Source: Glebionis coronaria | Lineage: Eukaryota > Streptophyta > Magnoliopsida > Asterales > Asteraceae | Direction: 5' to 3' | NCBI GenBank assembly: GCA_025667525.1 | Contig: CM046879.1 | Coordinates: 364,392,639-364,456,638 of the forward strand | Length of the DNA stretch: 64,000 bases | In this document: positions 36,828-49,007 of the stretch, one piece after another | How positions within the stretch are numbered: the first letter of the stretch is position 1 | How the letters are laid out: each line of letters opens with the position of its first letter | The notes under the pieces: generated by a model | Seen by the model: the letters and a program-made list of their open reading frames with translations, nothing else | The model's database searches: none | What the model was told of the DNA's origin: nothing | Position numbers and translations under genes: made by a program

Positions 36828-39800
36828 ATGGCACCAAAGTTTAACTCAGCAGAATTGGATTTGGGGTTCAAGTCTCAACACAACATGATTGCTTATCTTG
36901 TTGCTGATAATGATTTGTTTCCTCAATACACACAAATGGTGGCGTATTTGAACGCATCTCCTCTAAGGTATGCTCTTTCTCATGCACCACTCATTCCAGT
37001 CACACACATTAAGCAGTTTTGGAACACTGTCAGTTCCTCAACAGTTAATGGAGTGACCACATTAACTTCTATTGTTCATGGGAGGTCTTGGGTGGTTACT
37101 GAGGCCTTGGTACGCCAGGCCTTGCATCTTGATGATGCTGATGGTGTAGCCATCCTTCCCATAAATGAAATAGAACAAGGGCTTAGGGCTTTGGGATATC
37201 CATTTCCTGATGAAGGTACTCTTAACAAGTATCATAAGCAGGAATTTCCCCCAGCTTGGAAGTACCTCATCCACATCCTCCTTCAATGTTTGAGTGCCAA
37301 ATGTACTGCACACAATGAGATCAATAGATCCATTGCCAGTGCTATTGTGTGCATTGCAACAGGGCAAAAATATAACTATTCTAAAATGATTTTTGAAGGG
37401 ATGTGTAAAAACAAGGGGACAAAAATGACTTTAGCTTATCCCCGTTTTCTGCAAATGATTTTTGATGCTCAAGGTTACTGTTCAAGGGATCACAATGATT
37501 TTTATAAGATCCCTGAACAAAAGAAAGCTATTTTTACAAAGATGAATTCACCACCTCTTAGAGACTTACCTTTAACCCCAGCCATGCTTGTTGTTATTGC
37601 AGCAGCACAACCCCAACCAGACCCTCAACCTCAAATTGACCCTCAACCACAACTTGAACCTATTCCTGAACCTTTACCCTCACCTGAACAAATGCAAATT
37701 GACCAAGAACCCTTTGACGCTGACACATCAAATGTTGGCGTTGATGTGCCTATTTCCAACGCTGACACACAACCATCACAATCCCAAACACCCCTTAACC
37801 AACCCACATCTACACATTCTTCCACAACATCTTCCACACCACCTGAATATAGGTTGATAAAACGCCAAAGGACTAATGGAGTGTTCTCCTCTGGTGGTCC
37901 TAGCCATGAAGCAGAGAGAACCACCACCACAAGTGTGGCTGGTGACCTGGATGAGGCTGGGATTATTGGTTTTGGCTTAGATGCTGGCCAAGGCAGTCCC
38001 ACCATAATTAAGTCCTCATCCATGCCCAATGAATCTGACTTGGGAGGTCAAATTCCCATTTCAGAAGAGGGCAGACTGGAACCAATGACTCTTTTGGAAT
38101 TGACGACAGTCTGCATTAGCTTGCAAAAGCAAAATGCATACTTAGTACAAACTGTCAGCTCACAAGGCCTTGAACTCAAGCAATTGAGGGAGAGGATTGT
38201 TGTTTTGGAGAGTGATCATGCTAGGAGGGGTATGGAGGAGTCTTCCAAAGGGGAGGAAGATCAAAGAAATATGAGTGATAAGGGCAGTCAAGACGGTCAA
38301 TAAATGGATGTTGCTGAAGCCCTTACAACTTTGAAGGAACAAACAGGTTTTGATACGTCCTTAATCTCTCCAACCAATCTAAATTTATCATTTACAGCTA
38401 TGTTGAGAGAGGTTACACAAGGCGCTGAGGGAAAATATTTGAGCGTTGACAAGACAAATTTGGACGCTGATAGAAGTATTTTGGGCGCTGATAGAGGAAA
38501 TTTGGGCGTTGACAGACCTGCACATGAAGGTGATGTATTCCAGTCATCATCTATCATCAAAGAAGTTTCTACTCAGGTATTACCATCTACCTTACCAACC
38601 ATTGCACCATCAGATAAGGGTAAGGGTAAATTGGTAGAAGAAGTTGTTCCAAAGGATGCAGCCCAAGTTGAATTTGATAGAAGATTGGCTGAACAAATGA
38701 TGGAACAAGGTGAAAAGGAAAAGTCACCATTTGTTGTGACTTCTGAAGAAGAAAGTGATGGAGCTAGCTCAGACTCAAGTGTGATGATTATAGAACCAGA
38801 AAGGCTTGAGTATGGTGATGAGCTTGCTAGGGAAAAGTTGAGAGATTTAAAATTGCAGGTTGATTTTGACATGCCAGAGGTGGTTCAGATGTACAATTCT
38901 TGGGAAGAAAGCTGCATGGATAATCCAGACTTGACCATTTCAGATCAAATATGGAGTTTGGAGCTTCTTCTTAGAGTTCACAAGGATTGTAAGGTGATTT
39001 TGAAGCACAAGGCAAGCAATATTCTCTAAGAATTGAAAAGGGATAGAAGAGAGCTCTACTTTATGTTGCTCAGATGTCATGGAGTTGGATGGACACATCA
39101 GAAGTTGAAGGCTTTGACATTTGATGAGTTGGAACATAGGGCTTATCCTATTTGGGTGAGAGTGCAGGAAGAAAACACTCTCAGACTTCTTTCAGATGAA
39201 AGAAAGGAGCAACTTGCAGAAGAGATGGAAATCAAGAAAGCTATGATAGTTCCCAGGCCAGTGAAGAAGGGATTTAAACTTGAGTTTCCAAAACATATGG
39301 ATCCACTATATCCAAGTGAAGCAGTTATAAGAAAGAGCCTTAATCTCTCCCCATTAGAAGCTTCAGATATGGTGCAAGTGTTACCATTAGATTCCAGGAA
39401 TCCAATTGTGAGTTATGATGAGGATGAATGTGGATTCTGGAAGATTGGAAGATTTGGCAAGGAGGTACACACTTTTACCACTCTCATATCTTTATTTGCA
39501 AGTTGTGATAGAGAAGACTTGGTGGACCTTTGGAGATTATTAGAGACCAAGTATGAGGCTGAAGCACCAACTTCAGCTAATGGAATAAAACTTTGGACCA
39601 CATTTAAAAGAATGTATGGGACAAATGAGGAAGATCCTGAAATATGGAAGGATCTTGAAGATGACCTCAGTGGTCTTCAATGGAGGTTATATTCAGCTGC
39701 TGGTGTATACCATTTGAGTTCTATAAAGTTTGCTGAGTATCTACTTGTGGATGCTCAGTATTTCATATCCAAGGCTGTTTTGGAAAAGATGAAGGACACT

Positions 39801-39899
39801 CAGCTGGAGATAGATTATTCAAGTGACGTGGCAAAGAATTTGATCAGATTTATTCATTACCAATATGAGAAGGTTTGTCAGACTCCTCCAAGTTCTTAA
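36828..39899 (+). pseudogene. third ORF of Copia A (env-position ORF), two in-frame stops
   Basis: One reading frame of about 1024 codons from ATG 36828 to TAA 39897, broken only by TAA at 38301-38303 and 39027-39029. The N-terminal globular part (HNMIAYLVADN, VTHIKQFWNTV, VRQALHLDDADGVAILP, AWKYLIHILLQCLSAK, ASAIVCIATGQKYNYS, YPRFLQMIF) resembles ORFs found in the env position of SIRE-like elements of Asteraceae, often misnamed in databases; function unknown. Then comes a Pro/Gln-rich linker with motif-encoded repeats (37717-37770, 38422-38512), an acidic part, and a C-terminal globular part (VDLWRLLETKYE, GIKLWTTFKRMYG). I see no convincing signal peptide or transmembrane segment, so an envelope role is not supported by what is visible. 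Confidence 0.8.
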
Positions 39900-39940
39900 T
39901 GCTTATTCAGAAACTTGATCATAAGAGTGGATATCAAGTT

Positions 39941-39951
39941 TAGGGGAGGAT
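39941..39951 (+). other. polypurine tract of Copia A
   Basis: TAGGGGAGGAT directly before the 3' LTR start at 39952. Confidence 0.85.
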
Positions 39952-40477
39952 TGTTGGGAATAAATTAAGGCCAGATCACTTGAGCGCTGACAAGAACAAA
40001 ACAAGCGTTGACAGGGACAAAGCAAGCGCTGACAGCTCAAGCGTTGACAAGTTAAAGTCAAGCGTTGACAGATTGAAGACAAGCACTGATGGAAGATATA
40101 AGCTACACGTTTATTATATTCTAGAATACTTCTAGTAAGGATAGAAACGACAATGTATTTTCTATGTTTATCTTTACCTAGAATAGTTGATACGTAGCTT
40201 ATTGTACAAGGCCTCTTAGTCTATAAAAGAAGGCCTTTAGGTTAATGTTTAATATCAAAATTTTATATAAGTTTTCATTCGTAAACATCTTTCATTGTAA
40301 GCAAGTTCGACATTCATAATCAAAGTGAAAGTTTTGTTTACATCTTGTGTTCTTGTTTAAGTGTTAAATTCCGCATAACACTTAGATTCACAAAGAATAT
40401 ACAAAGGTTTCTCTACGTGCTATACTTGATCTAATATCGTATACACAAAGCTAATCGATCTAAGTTTGGGATCAACA
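39952..40477 (+). repeat. 3' LTR of Copia A
   Basis: 526 bp, about 98-99% like the 5' LTR. Motif copies start at 39984, 40005, 40026, 40041, 40062 and 40083, the same register as in the 5' LTR. Confidence 0.95.
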
Positions 40478-40482
40478 AATAC

Positions 40483-40862
40483 TTTGTTAAAAAGTGGGAA
40501 ATAACTATTAGTCACTTTTGAAAATTTTTATGGGTCTCGGGTTTCATAAAAATACGTCTCAAAACTTAAAACGCACACAAAATATGATATTATATAGTCC
40601 CGGCACGACTTAATACGACATTAAAATAAAAACGTCAAAATATTAAACATCGACATGTTTAAAATAAAACGTAAAATTTCTCGGGCATCCGTCGATATCG
40701 TCATCACTAATAATCCTCGCAACTCGTCAAAACGTAAAAATAAAATTTTCAATCATCATCCAAATCAAATCACAAATCGTAATGATAATCAACCTCGTCA
40801 AAAATTTCAAAAATATACGTAAAAATATAATTAAATAATGACCACGGTTTTGGGTTGTTACA
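40483..40862 (-). repeat. 5' LTR of X, right segment
   Basis: Resumes the X LTR after Copia A and ends GGGTTGTTACA at 40862, matching 20280-20661. TCACC at 40863-40867 is the X target duplication. Confidence 0.88.
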
Positions 40863-43800
40863 TCACCTGTGGCCATCTTGATCATCGTGCGATGTGCCAC
40901 AAAACATGCGACAACTCATCGACCCACTTCTTATTATGTTCCCCTAACCGTGCTTTTATGCCATCCCCTAAACTCCTGTTTGCTCTCTCCACAAGTCCAT
41001 TTGTTTGTGGATGGGCAACCGATGTGAAACGTTGATGTATCCCCTTATCCGTGCACCAATCCTTGAACGGGTTCTCTGCGAACTGCCTCCCATTATCTGA
41101 GATTATTTCACCGGGTAGTCCGAAACGGCATACTATGTTGTCCCATACGAACCTTTTCACCTGATTCCCAGTTATCGTTGCGACTGCCTTTGGCTCAATC
41201 CACCTTGTGAAGTAATCCATCGCAACTATGACAAACTTAACTCCTCCCGCAGCTACAGGGAAGGGCCCCGCTACGTCGTTTCCCTATTTGAAGAATGGCC
41301 AAGGGGAGGTAATTGGTGTGAGCTCCTCTTGAGGCTGCCTCGGTACTGGTCTGTGCACCTGGCAGTCATTGCATTTGTTAATAAGTTTTTGCGCATATGT
41401 ATGCGTAGTTTGCAAGTAGTACCCGCTGCGCAATGCTGTCGCCACCACGGACCTTGGTCCTGCGTATATTCCGCATAATCCCTCATGGATTTCGCTAATG
41501 ATATATGCGCCTGTCGTTTTCCTACACATCTTAACCATGGTTGGAGAAATGACCGCTTGTAAAGGATCCCATCTCTGACTTCGAATTGCCTCGAACGTCT
41601 TCGCACTCGCCGTGACTCATTTTCATCATGCGGGAGTGAGTCATTCGTTAAATAATCTATAATCGGTGTCATCCATGTAGGGCCTTCTTCCTCTACAACC
41701 GACACGACCTCTTGCTCTTTGATTGACTTGTCCTCTAGGATTTCCACTAGGACCTGTTTCGATAGGTGCACAAAACTGGTGGAAGCTATTTTGCTAAGTG
41801 CGTCTGCTTTCTTGTTCTCCCCCCTAGGTACTTGGCGTATCTGGAACCTATGGAACCCTTCAATCAATGCTTTTGCTTTTTGTAAGTATTGCACCATATT
41901 GTCCTCTTTTGCTTCATAATCACCAAGTATATGGTTTGCTACCAGCCTAGAATCTAGGTTTGCTTCGAGATTGTGCACACCCATTCTCGCTGCGATTCTT
42001 AGTCCTGCTATCAGCGCTTCATACTCTGCCTCATTATTTGTGGCTGTGAATTCATAACGTAATGCATATTTGAACTCCATTCCTTCTGGATTGGTGAGTA
42101 TGAGTCCCGCGCCTGATCCATCTATGCAGGATGACCCATCCGTGAACAAGATCCACGGGGCTTGGTCTTCTTCCTTTTGATCTAGCCCCTGAGCACCCTC
42201 TTCTGGATTTTCAATGATAAAGTCCGCCAGGATTTGTCCTTTTACGGCATTGTGAGGTCTGTAGGTAATATTGTGTTCCCCCAGTAGAACACTCCATTTT
42301 TGGAACCTGCCTGCGACATCTGGTTTCGAGATCACATGCTTTATGGGTTGATCCATTATCACCACTATCGGGTGTGCTTGGAAATATCTGCACAACCTTT
42401 TTGCTGCGAACACTAGTGCGAGCACTAATTTCTCCATCGGGGTGTAATTTTGCTCCAAGCTCTGTAACGCTCTACTTATAAAGTACACTGGTGTTTGCAC
42501 ATTGTCCCTGTCTGTCATTAGCACCACGCAGATCACTCCATGCGTTATGGATAAATATATTATCAGTTCTTCCTTAGGTCGTGGTGCGACTAACATGTGG
42601 AGCGAAGCTAAATGCGCCTTTAGTTCCTCGAAGGCCTTTTCTGCTTCCTTCGTCCAATTTAAGTCTCCTTTCTTAATGCAATTTTAAGTGTTTTAAATAA
42701 GCGGAGTGACTTCTCTGCTGACTTGGACAGGAACCTGTTAAATCCTGCAAGCTTCCCATTTAGCGACTACACTTCCTTTTTCGTCTTTGGGCTCTGTAGT
42801 TGAATAAACACGTCTGTTTTCTCCGGACAGGGTTTAATTCCATTGGGGTCAATCATGTATCCTAGGAACATGCCTTCTGTCGCCCCAAAAGTGCACTTTT
42901 TTGGATTTAACTTCATGTTTATCCTTCTAAGGGTGGAGAACGTCTCTTCTATGTCCCGAATAAGCTCGCTCTCCGTATGACTTTTTATTTCAAAGTCATC
43001 GACATAAACCTCCAAATTTTGCCCTATTTAGCTTTCAAATGCCTTATCGACTAGTCGTTGGTACGTGGCCCCTGCGTTCTTTAGTCCAAACGTTATTTTT
43101 GTGTAACAGTACACACCTTGGCTGGTATGGAATGCTGTCTTTTACTCATCCTCTTCTGCCATTTGTATCTGATGGTATCCCTTGTATGCATCCAGGAAGC
43201 ATTTGAAGGGGTATCCGCACATTGATTCCACCTTCCAATCTATTTCCGGGAGTGGGTAGCAATCTTGGGGACAAGCTTTATTGAGGTCTGTGAAATCAAC
43301 GCACATGCGCCAACTGCCATCATGTTTCTTTACCATTCCCGGATTAGCGAGCCAACCGTGATAGTAAACTTCCCTCATGATTCCTGCGTCCACCAACTTT
43401 TTTACTTTGTCTAGTATTACTTTGTTGCGCTCTGGGGCTTGTCCTCTTTTTTGACTAACTGGGGGGTATCCTTCGCAGATCTGAAGCTTGTGTTCAGCTA
43501 TCGACCTTGGTAGCCCCGTGATATCTTTGGGTTCCCATGCGAAGACGTCCAGGTTATCCTTAAAAAGGTGACACATGTCTGTCTTTCCTTTGTCAGATAA
43601 TGTCCCTCCGATCGTTATCTCCTGATCCAGGTATTGCGGATGTATTGCTACCTTCAAGTTTGGTGGTGAGTCCACCTTTGGTTCCATCGTGACCCTAGGC
43701 GGTTCTGTGATCTAGTTGCATTCTGGAGGTGTAACTTCCGTGTTGAATATCGTTATGATCCATCCATCGACTGGGAACTTCATCATACCATGACCCGTAG

Positions 43801-44329
43801 AAGGTACCGCTCGCATTGCTAGTATAGCTGGTCGCCCTATGATCCCGTTATACTGTGATGGCGACCGTATGATTAAAAAGTTCATTGGGACTTCCACCGA
43901 GTGCTCATCATCTCCCACTCTTACTCCTAACTCTAGCTGGGCCAAGGGCCATACCGCTTCTCCGCTGAATCCGATGAGCGTGGGAGTCGCAGGCATCATT
44001 TGGCTCTTTATTTCTGCTCTAAGCTTTAGAAATCAGTGTTCGCACATTATTTCTGCCGATGAACCTCCATCCACATACATACGGTGTATGCTTTACTAAC
44101 CAATGCTTATTTCTATAACTAGCGTGCCGTCTGTGACGTTCCTTGCATTGAGTGGGGGAAAAGAAATTTCTTTCCCCTTCGAGAACTTTTGGCTCACCCT
44201 CTGCCTTGTCCTTTGTTGCCATGATTCCACCATGTAAATATTTGTGCTGGCGGTTGTTTGTCTATCGTCCTTCGTGTCATCCTTGACAAGGTGTTTTAGC
44301 TCGCCTTTCTTTACTCTATTCTCCATATA
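40863..44329 (-). pseudogene. pol of the Tat-like element (protease, RT, RNase H, integrase), proximal part
   Basis: Minus strand. Protease with VDGGSSAEIM (about 44050-44085) and SPSQYNGIIGRPAI. RT: MVKKHDGSWRMCVDFTDLNK, FLDAYKGYHQIQM and catalytic YVDDFE (about 42991-43008). RNase H: FTDGSSCIDGSGAG, NNEAEYEAL, DSRLVANH, KKADALSKIAS. Integrase: CNDCQ knuckle part, NDVAGPFP, ISDNGRQF, NGLVERANRS; it is cut at 40863 by X and continues at 9100. Stops include 43140, about 43021, about 42766 and about 41285, plus a one-base deletion near 42680 and frame changes near 44000 and 41530. The stops at 43021 (CAA to TAA) and 42766 (CAG to TAG) and the Trp-site TAG at 41285 fit C-to-T changes. Confidence 0.92.
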
Positions 44330-45653
44330 TTACTGCAGCTGAATATATTCATTCGTAGCGTGCCCTCTCTCATTGTGGTATTCACAGTATCTATTACTGG
44401 CGCACTTTTCGACAAGGGTAGTCATTGGCGTTGGCCTTGTGAAACTCGCACCTTCCATCACTAGGATTTCCCTCGGGGTCAACTTAAGGGGGGTAAACCT
44501 TGAGTTATAAGCTCGCCCCTGCCTTCTCCTTCCTACGTAATCAAGGCCTGGAGATTTTCCTTGATTGTTGGGTCCTTCAATGGGCATGCGAATAGATTTG
44601 TGATCATAAGTGCCTCGTGTTATTTCCGAAGCAGTCGATTCTCCTTGTATGAAACACCTTGCCCGCCTTAGCACTCCGTTGAAGGTTTCAGGCGTTCTTT
44701 CATTTAGCTTCTTTATTAAGTCGCTATTTGTATCCCTGCCATGAAGCAGAATACTTTCAAAATTTTTGGGCAGTCCTTTACTTGAAGACACTCGCTTTTG
44801 AAACGTTCTAGGAAGTCTTCCAAGTATTCGCCTTGGCGCTGCTTTAGCCTGGCAAGTGATACAACACTCCTATCATGCCTTTTTTGTTGCACATAATTTC
44901 TTTTGAACGTTTTTCGCAGCAATTCCTACCCGTTGACTGTTCACTGTGGAAGCCTATCAAACCACGTTCGCGCGTTCCCTATTAGTGTGGAGTTAAACAT
45001 ATTACACCATACGGGCTCTGGCCATTGTTCGATGCCTGCCTGAGATTCAAAGACTTTCAAGTGGTCTTTTGGATCCATCGTGCCATCATAAGTTTTTCCG
45101 TTCGATCGCATACGGCACTTTCTGGTGTCTCCATAATGCTGTATGCGCCTTGTAAAGGCGTTTTTCCTGGCTCTCCTCCATGGTTGTGAGAAGATTTGGT
45201 CATCCGAGAAATAACTTGCACGCATATGTTTTCCGGACGGACTATCACTTGATCCTGACAGATCGCCCTCTAAGGATGCGGCATGCTTAGCGCGCTTTGA
45301 TTCCTCTACCATCTTTTCATGTTTTGCTACCAAAGGAATGAGCGCTTGTAAGTTATGAGATACATATTTCTCCATCATGTGTGCCTTTGTATCTACGACT
45401 TCCCCTCTCTCCTCTTGGGGCGTCTTTCTTTTTTGTTTATTGGGAGGAGGCTGAGTTGACTCCCATTCGGTATCTTGCTCCCCGGCAGCAGTAGGCGAGT
45501 TGAGAACAGTCCTCCTGTTCAAAAGACTGGGGGATTATTCATGTCCCGAGTGTTTGCGTCGCTGGCAGATCCAGGGGTAACATTTACTGATGTCATACGG
45601 CCATCTACCGTCGAGGATACTTGACGGCCTTCATTCTTACTGCTTTTCGTCAT
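44330..45653 (-). pseudogene. gag of the Tat-like element
   Basis: Probable ATG at 45653 (MTKSSKNEGRQ). A one-base deletion in a C run near 45532 shifts into the long frame below 45522. Gag domain: KTYDGTMDPKDHLKVFESQ, NARTWFDRLPQ. TGA at 44941-44943 and TAG at 44926-44928 stand where Trp would fit, and another frame change lies near 44760. The zinc-knuckle-like CEYHNERGHATNEY (about 44347-44390) has Tyr in place of the final Cys, a change explained by one G-to-A mutation. Confidence 0.88.
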
Positions 45654-45672
45654 TTGTTAGAGCTAAGTAAGG

Positions 45673-45690
45673 GTCCCACGGATGGCGCCA
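45673..45690 (-). other. primer-binding site of the Tat-like element
   Basis: Minus strand TGGCGCCATCCGTGGGAC, just inside the 5' LTR. It resembles primer sites of Tat-lineage elements; I do not assign the tRNA with certainty. Confidence 0.75.
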
Positions 45691-45693
45691 ACT

Positions 45694-46276
45694 ACTTGAT
45701 GCAAAAGTTGGGGTAGACCGAGCGTAACCCAAATTATGCTTAATTTGGGGTCTTGTGGACTCCGGCTCTCGCACCAGGTGAAACTTGCTTTAGGACCTTG
45801 CGCACTAAACATACACCGTTAGGCTTACCGTGGGTTTGTTACCCACGATTAGACTCCGGCGTGAGAGTAAGTAATCGGTTTGAGTATATTAGTGTTTAGG
45901 GTATTGTGTATATCGTACCTTTGTGGAACCGAAGGGGTTCCTTTTATACTCGAGAGACTCCAGGCTGGGCTCCCTGTTCTTGCTGCCTAAGGAAGAGATA
46001 ATGACTGGAAATAGCTTGATCATCATTATCCAACCAAGGCAAGTGTATATCCCTTTTCCTTAGGCGAATATAACTATAATATAAGTTATATTCGCTCTGA
46101 TCATGTCGCACTGCGATGAGGACTTGGCTAAGTAATTAACCTCTTGTGCGACAGCAGCTTACCAGGCCTTAAGGGCCATGTGCGCACATCGCACAAGTAT
46201 CTAATCCATTCCTGATGGATGCGGGTAGTACCCGTGAGTCGGACTATCCAGCCCGACTAGGGACTATACATCATCA
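45694..46276 (-). repeat. 5' LTR of the Tat-like element
   Basis: 583 bp, matching 4347-4929 with about 5% differences. The inner terminus has changed (ACTTGATG against TGTTGATG). TATA-like CCTTTTATAC at 45940-45949 (GTATAAAAGG on the element strand). Confidence 0.9.
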
Positions 46277-47101
46277 ACATGGGTGTGTCTGTGAGTGATT
46301 TGGGTAGTGGGTTTTGATTAGGTGGACATGAATTTAGAATTTGGACGTTTTGGGGTCAAACCCCTTTGGTTTGACTGAGTTAGGATTTTAGGGTTTTAAG
46401 GAGGATAAAGGATAAACAGGGTTAGTTTTAATCTTGGTTATAGTTTAAGAGTTTGTTTACCTCCAAAATTTATACTGATTGAACAATCAGTTGTATTTTA
46501 GATAGTGGAAGGGTGACGTGGGGTTTAGGGATGAGGTGGTGTGATGTTATTGGATGGTTGGGGTGACGCGGTTAGATGATTGGCTGGAAGTGGTTGTGAT
46601 GTTTGACAAAAGTAGTCCCTTGACTCCTCATTTGTTTGCACTTTGTATTTAACAGCCTCAAAACCATTTTCCCTTTATAAGTAACTTCCTGTTTTTGCAT
46701 TTTGGCCACAAAAAGTTTATCAAATTTGTACCAAGGGCTTTATATGCATAATCTTGATTCTTTAAGGGTATATCTTGTACAATCTTGACATTTGAGGGAC
46801 CACAATGCAATTAATGAGTTTTTCAAGGGTATGAAATGTCAAGTCTTCAAACTTGAGGGACCAAAGTTGATAATCTTCAAAACTTCAAGGACCATTTTGG
46901 AAATTCATGATTCGGGTCCGGTTCTTTGTGCGGCTTCGTTTCCCGTGTTCGTTTTTGCTTGATTCTTGTGATCTTTTGTTGATTTCACAATATCCGTACC
47001 TAAAATACACAATGAACAAACACAAGCATATTTTGGGGTACTTTGATGTTATTTTACGCGTTTTAAGTTCGATTTGGACAATGAGACTATGTATAATTGC
47101 A
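46277..47101 (-). repeat. 3' LTR of A3, second visible segment
   Basis: Begins with the ACATG duplication and matches 60076-60258 and 63358-63998, about 5% different. Ends ...TATAATTGCA at 47101. Small frames at 46885-47301 are LTR sequence. Confidence 0.88.
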
Positions 47102-49007
47102 GTCTCATCACTCCCCCATACTAAACCATTGCCATGTCCCCACGCAATGCGAGAATTAAGTATCATAGCACTTCCAAAATTCATTTTTATTTGACATTTA
47201 TTGAAGACGTAAACTTTAAATAAACTACTACACGTGTTGTAGACATAATGTATTGTTTTCATCACGATTAAGTGACTTTTAGGGTCAAAGAATAAGAACA
47301 TGTGAATGCCTCATAGAGATAAATTCGTCATCCTCGATTTTTACCCAATTCCATGCTAAGCGTGTAACGAGATCATTGTTATTATAAGTTAGAAACACAA
47401 TCATTACTCATGAGTGTTAATTACGTACTTAGACTCCCTTATTCCTAATTGGTACCTCTTATATTTTATTTTTGTCTTAATGATCACGAGGATGCATCAT
47501 TGACTTATTTTGATATTTTATTAAGGCCAAAAATAAAGTAGCACGATTTAATTGATAGTTGGCCGAAGGACACAATCTTTTAAAACGGCTTCCCGTAATC
47601 TCCTTAAGTTCATATCTTGGCATAACCTGTTTCACGATTTGAGACCTTTCTCGGACTGATATTTGGCATGTACTTCGGACTTCAAATCTTGGAAGACGTT
47701 CTTGAAATAATGGTCTTCTCTTCATATATGGAATTTCTTCAAACTTGGACCATGACTTCATCATTTTTCTTCAACCTTTATTTGGGATTTTGATATACAA
47801 CGATCCGCCTCCTTTTTGGACTTGGATATATTTATCCTCATACCTTGTTAGGGTCTTTTTGGATAGAATTCTCCATGATCTTTAGGGGAGCATATTGCTT
47901 CTCGTCGTGTGTCTCGATCCTTCATATTGATTTTAGAATAATGATACTTCACATCATCTTGGATCTTTAGCAACAAAATGGAGTTCTCATGCCTTGTGAG
48001 GGCCTTTTTGGAACTTTGCCAATCTTCGCATCCAGCTTCAATAAGTTATGCCTTGGCTATGAACTCTATTCGAACATGAGCAACTTTTAAACGATCTTGG
48101 GCTAGAAGCTATGTAACCTTTTAAATCGTACGACCTTACTTATTGCATTTATTTAGAAAAGCGTGGGGAGAATAAGGTAATAATTACTACACATGAGATC
48201 GTGAAAGAATACGTAAGTTATAAATAACTCTATCATTTCTCGTCCTCATTTAAGAGAATTAGCCTAAAAAGTTAAGGAATCGAAGCTAAGTGCTCAACAC
48301 ACACGATCGAGTAAAAAATTACTCTTATTCTCACCATCAGAAAACCTACATTCTTGTCTTAAACACTTATGAAAAATACGAAATTTTTTAAAATTTGGCC
48401 ACTTTAGCCTTATTTTGCATAAAATGATAAAAAAAAGATGAAAATTGGATTGTGTGATGACGTAAGCAAGGTTGAGTATCTACTCAGCCCCCCATACTAA
48501 AACTAAACATTGTCCTCAATGTTTCGAGTCTAGGGGTGAAACACCCTCATACCAGAGACGAAGTCGAATGCTTAATCTCGAGCATGGAAAGGGTAAAACG
48601 AATAACCTAAAAGCCGTTTATGAATTATGCTAATAAGAAAAACGTTGGAACATAAAAGGATATCATCGGATATCGGAATCTCCAAAGGCAACGATCGAAG
48701 CTCGAGTGATCCGTAAAACGAACACAAGAGGCTTTAATGATGACGATGAACCTAATGAATCACAATCACAAACAACCACAGAACAAAGGTTGGAAGAGCA
48801 CAAGTCCCCTCGTTACACTAGTTAAAAAACGATAATATATACAAGGATAAGCATGAGAATCCCCCACGAGGCACCTTGTTTTGATAACCGAGTCAAAAGC
48901 TCGACTCGAATCCCCATAAATGTGATTATTTAGGGATAATCATGGTATGGTTATTTTTAGTGGGGCTTACATGATAAACAATGTCCAAAAGCAACCGGTA
49001 TAAAGGA
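47102..49007 (-). other. 3' non-coding region of A3
   Basis: No supported gene. Two similar tracts, 47110-47145 (CTCCCCCATACTAAACC, then CATTG...CAATG) and 48487-48525 (CCCCCCATACTAAAAC, then AACATTG TCCT CAATGTT), read on the element strand as polypurine tracts preceded by a small hairpin. The one at 47110 lies next to the LTR and is the likely functional polypurine tract. Confidence 0.6.

Larger units (their letters stand above)
28530..40477 (+). mobile_element. full-length Copia element A (SIRE/Maximus-like) with third ORF
   Basis: 11,948 bp, flanked by AATAC (28525-28529, 40478-40482). LTRs of 525-526 bp differ at about 8 sites by eye. Order: LTR, iMet primer site, gag, pol (protease, integrase, RT, RNase H in Copia order), a 1.25 kb spacer, a long third ORF, polypurine tract, LTR. 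The great length, the Copia domain order and an extra ORF downstream of pol are features of the SIRE/Maximus lineage; the LTRs are short for that lineage, so the assignment is tentative. A CpG-containing motif (A/G)CG(C/T)TGAC recurs about 50 times at 21- or 15-bp steps through LTRs, coding and spacer sequence. Confidence 0.95.

Noticed and set aside
36828..39899. Envelope glycoprotein
   Set aside because: The position suggests it, but no signal peptide, cleavage site or membrane anchor is visible.
47477..47764. Minus-strand 95-codon frame in the A3 3' region
   Set aside because: No likeness to a retroelement or host domain, no conserved start context; treated as non-coding.
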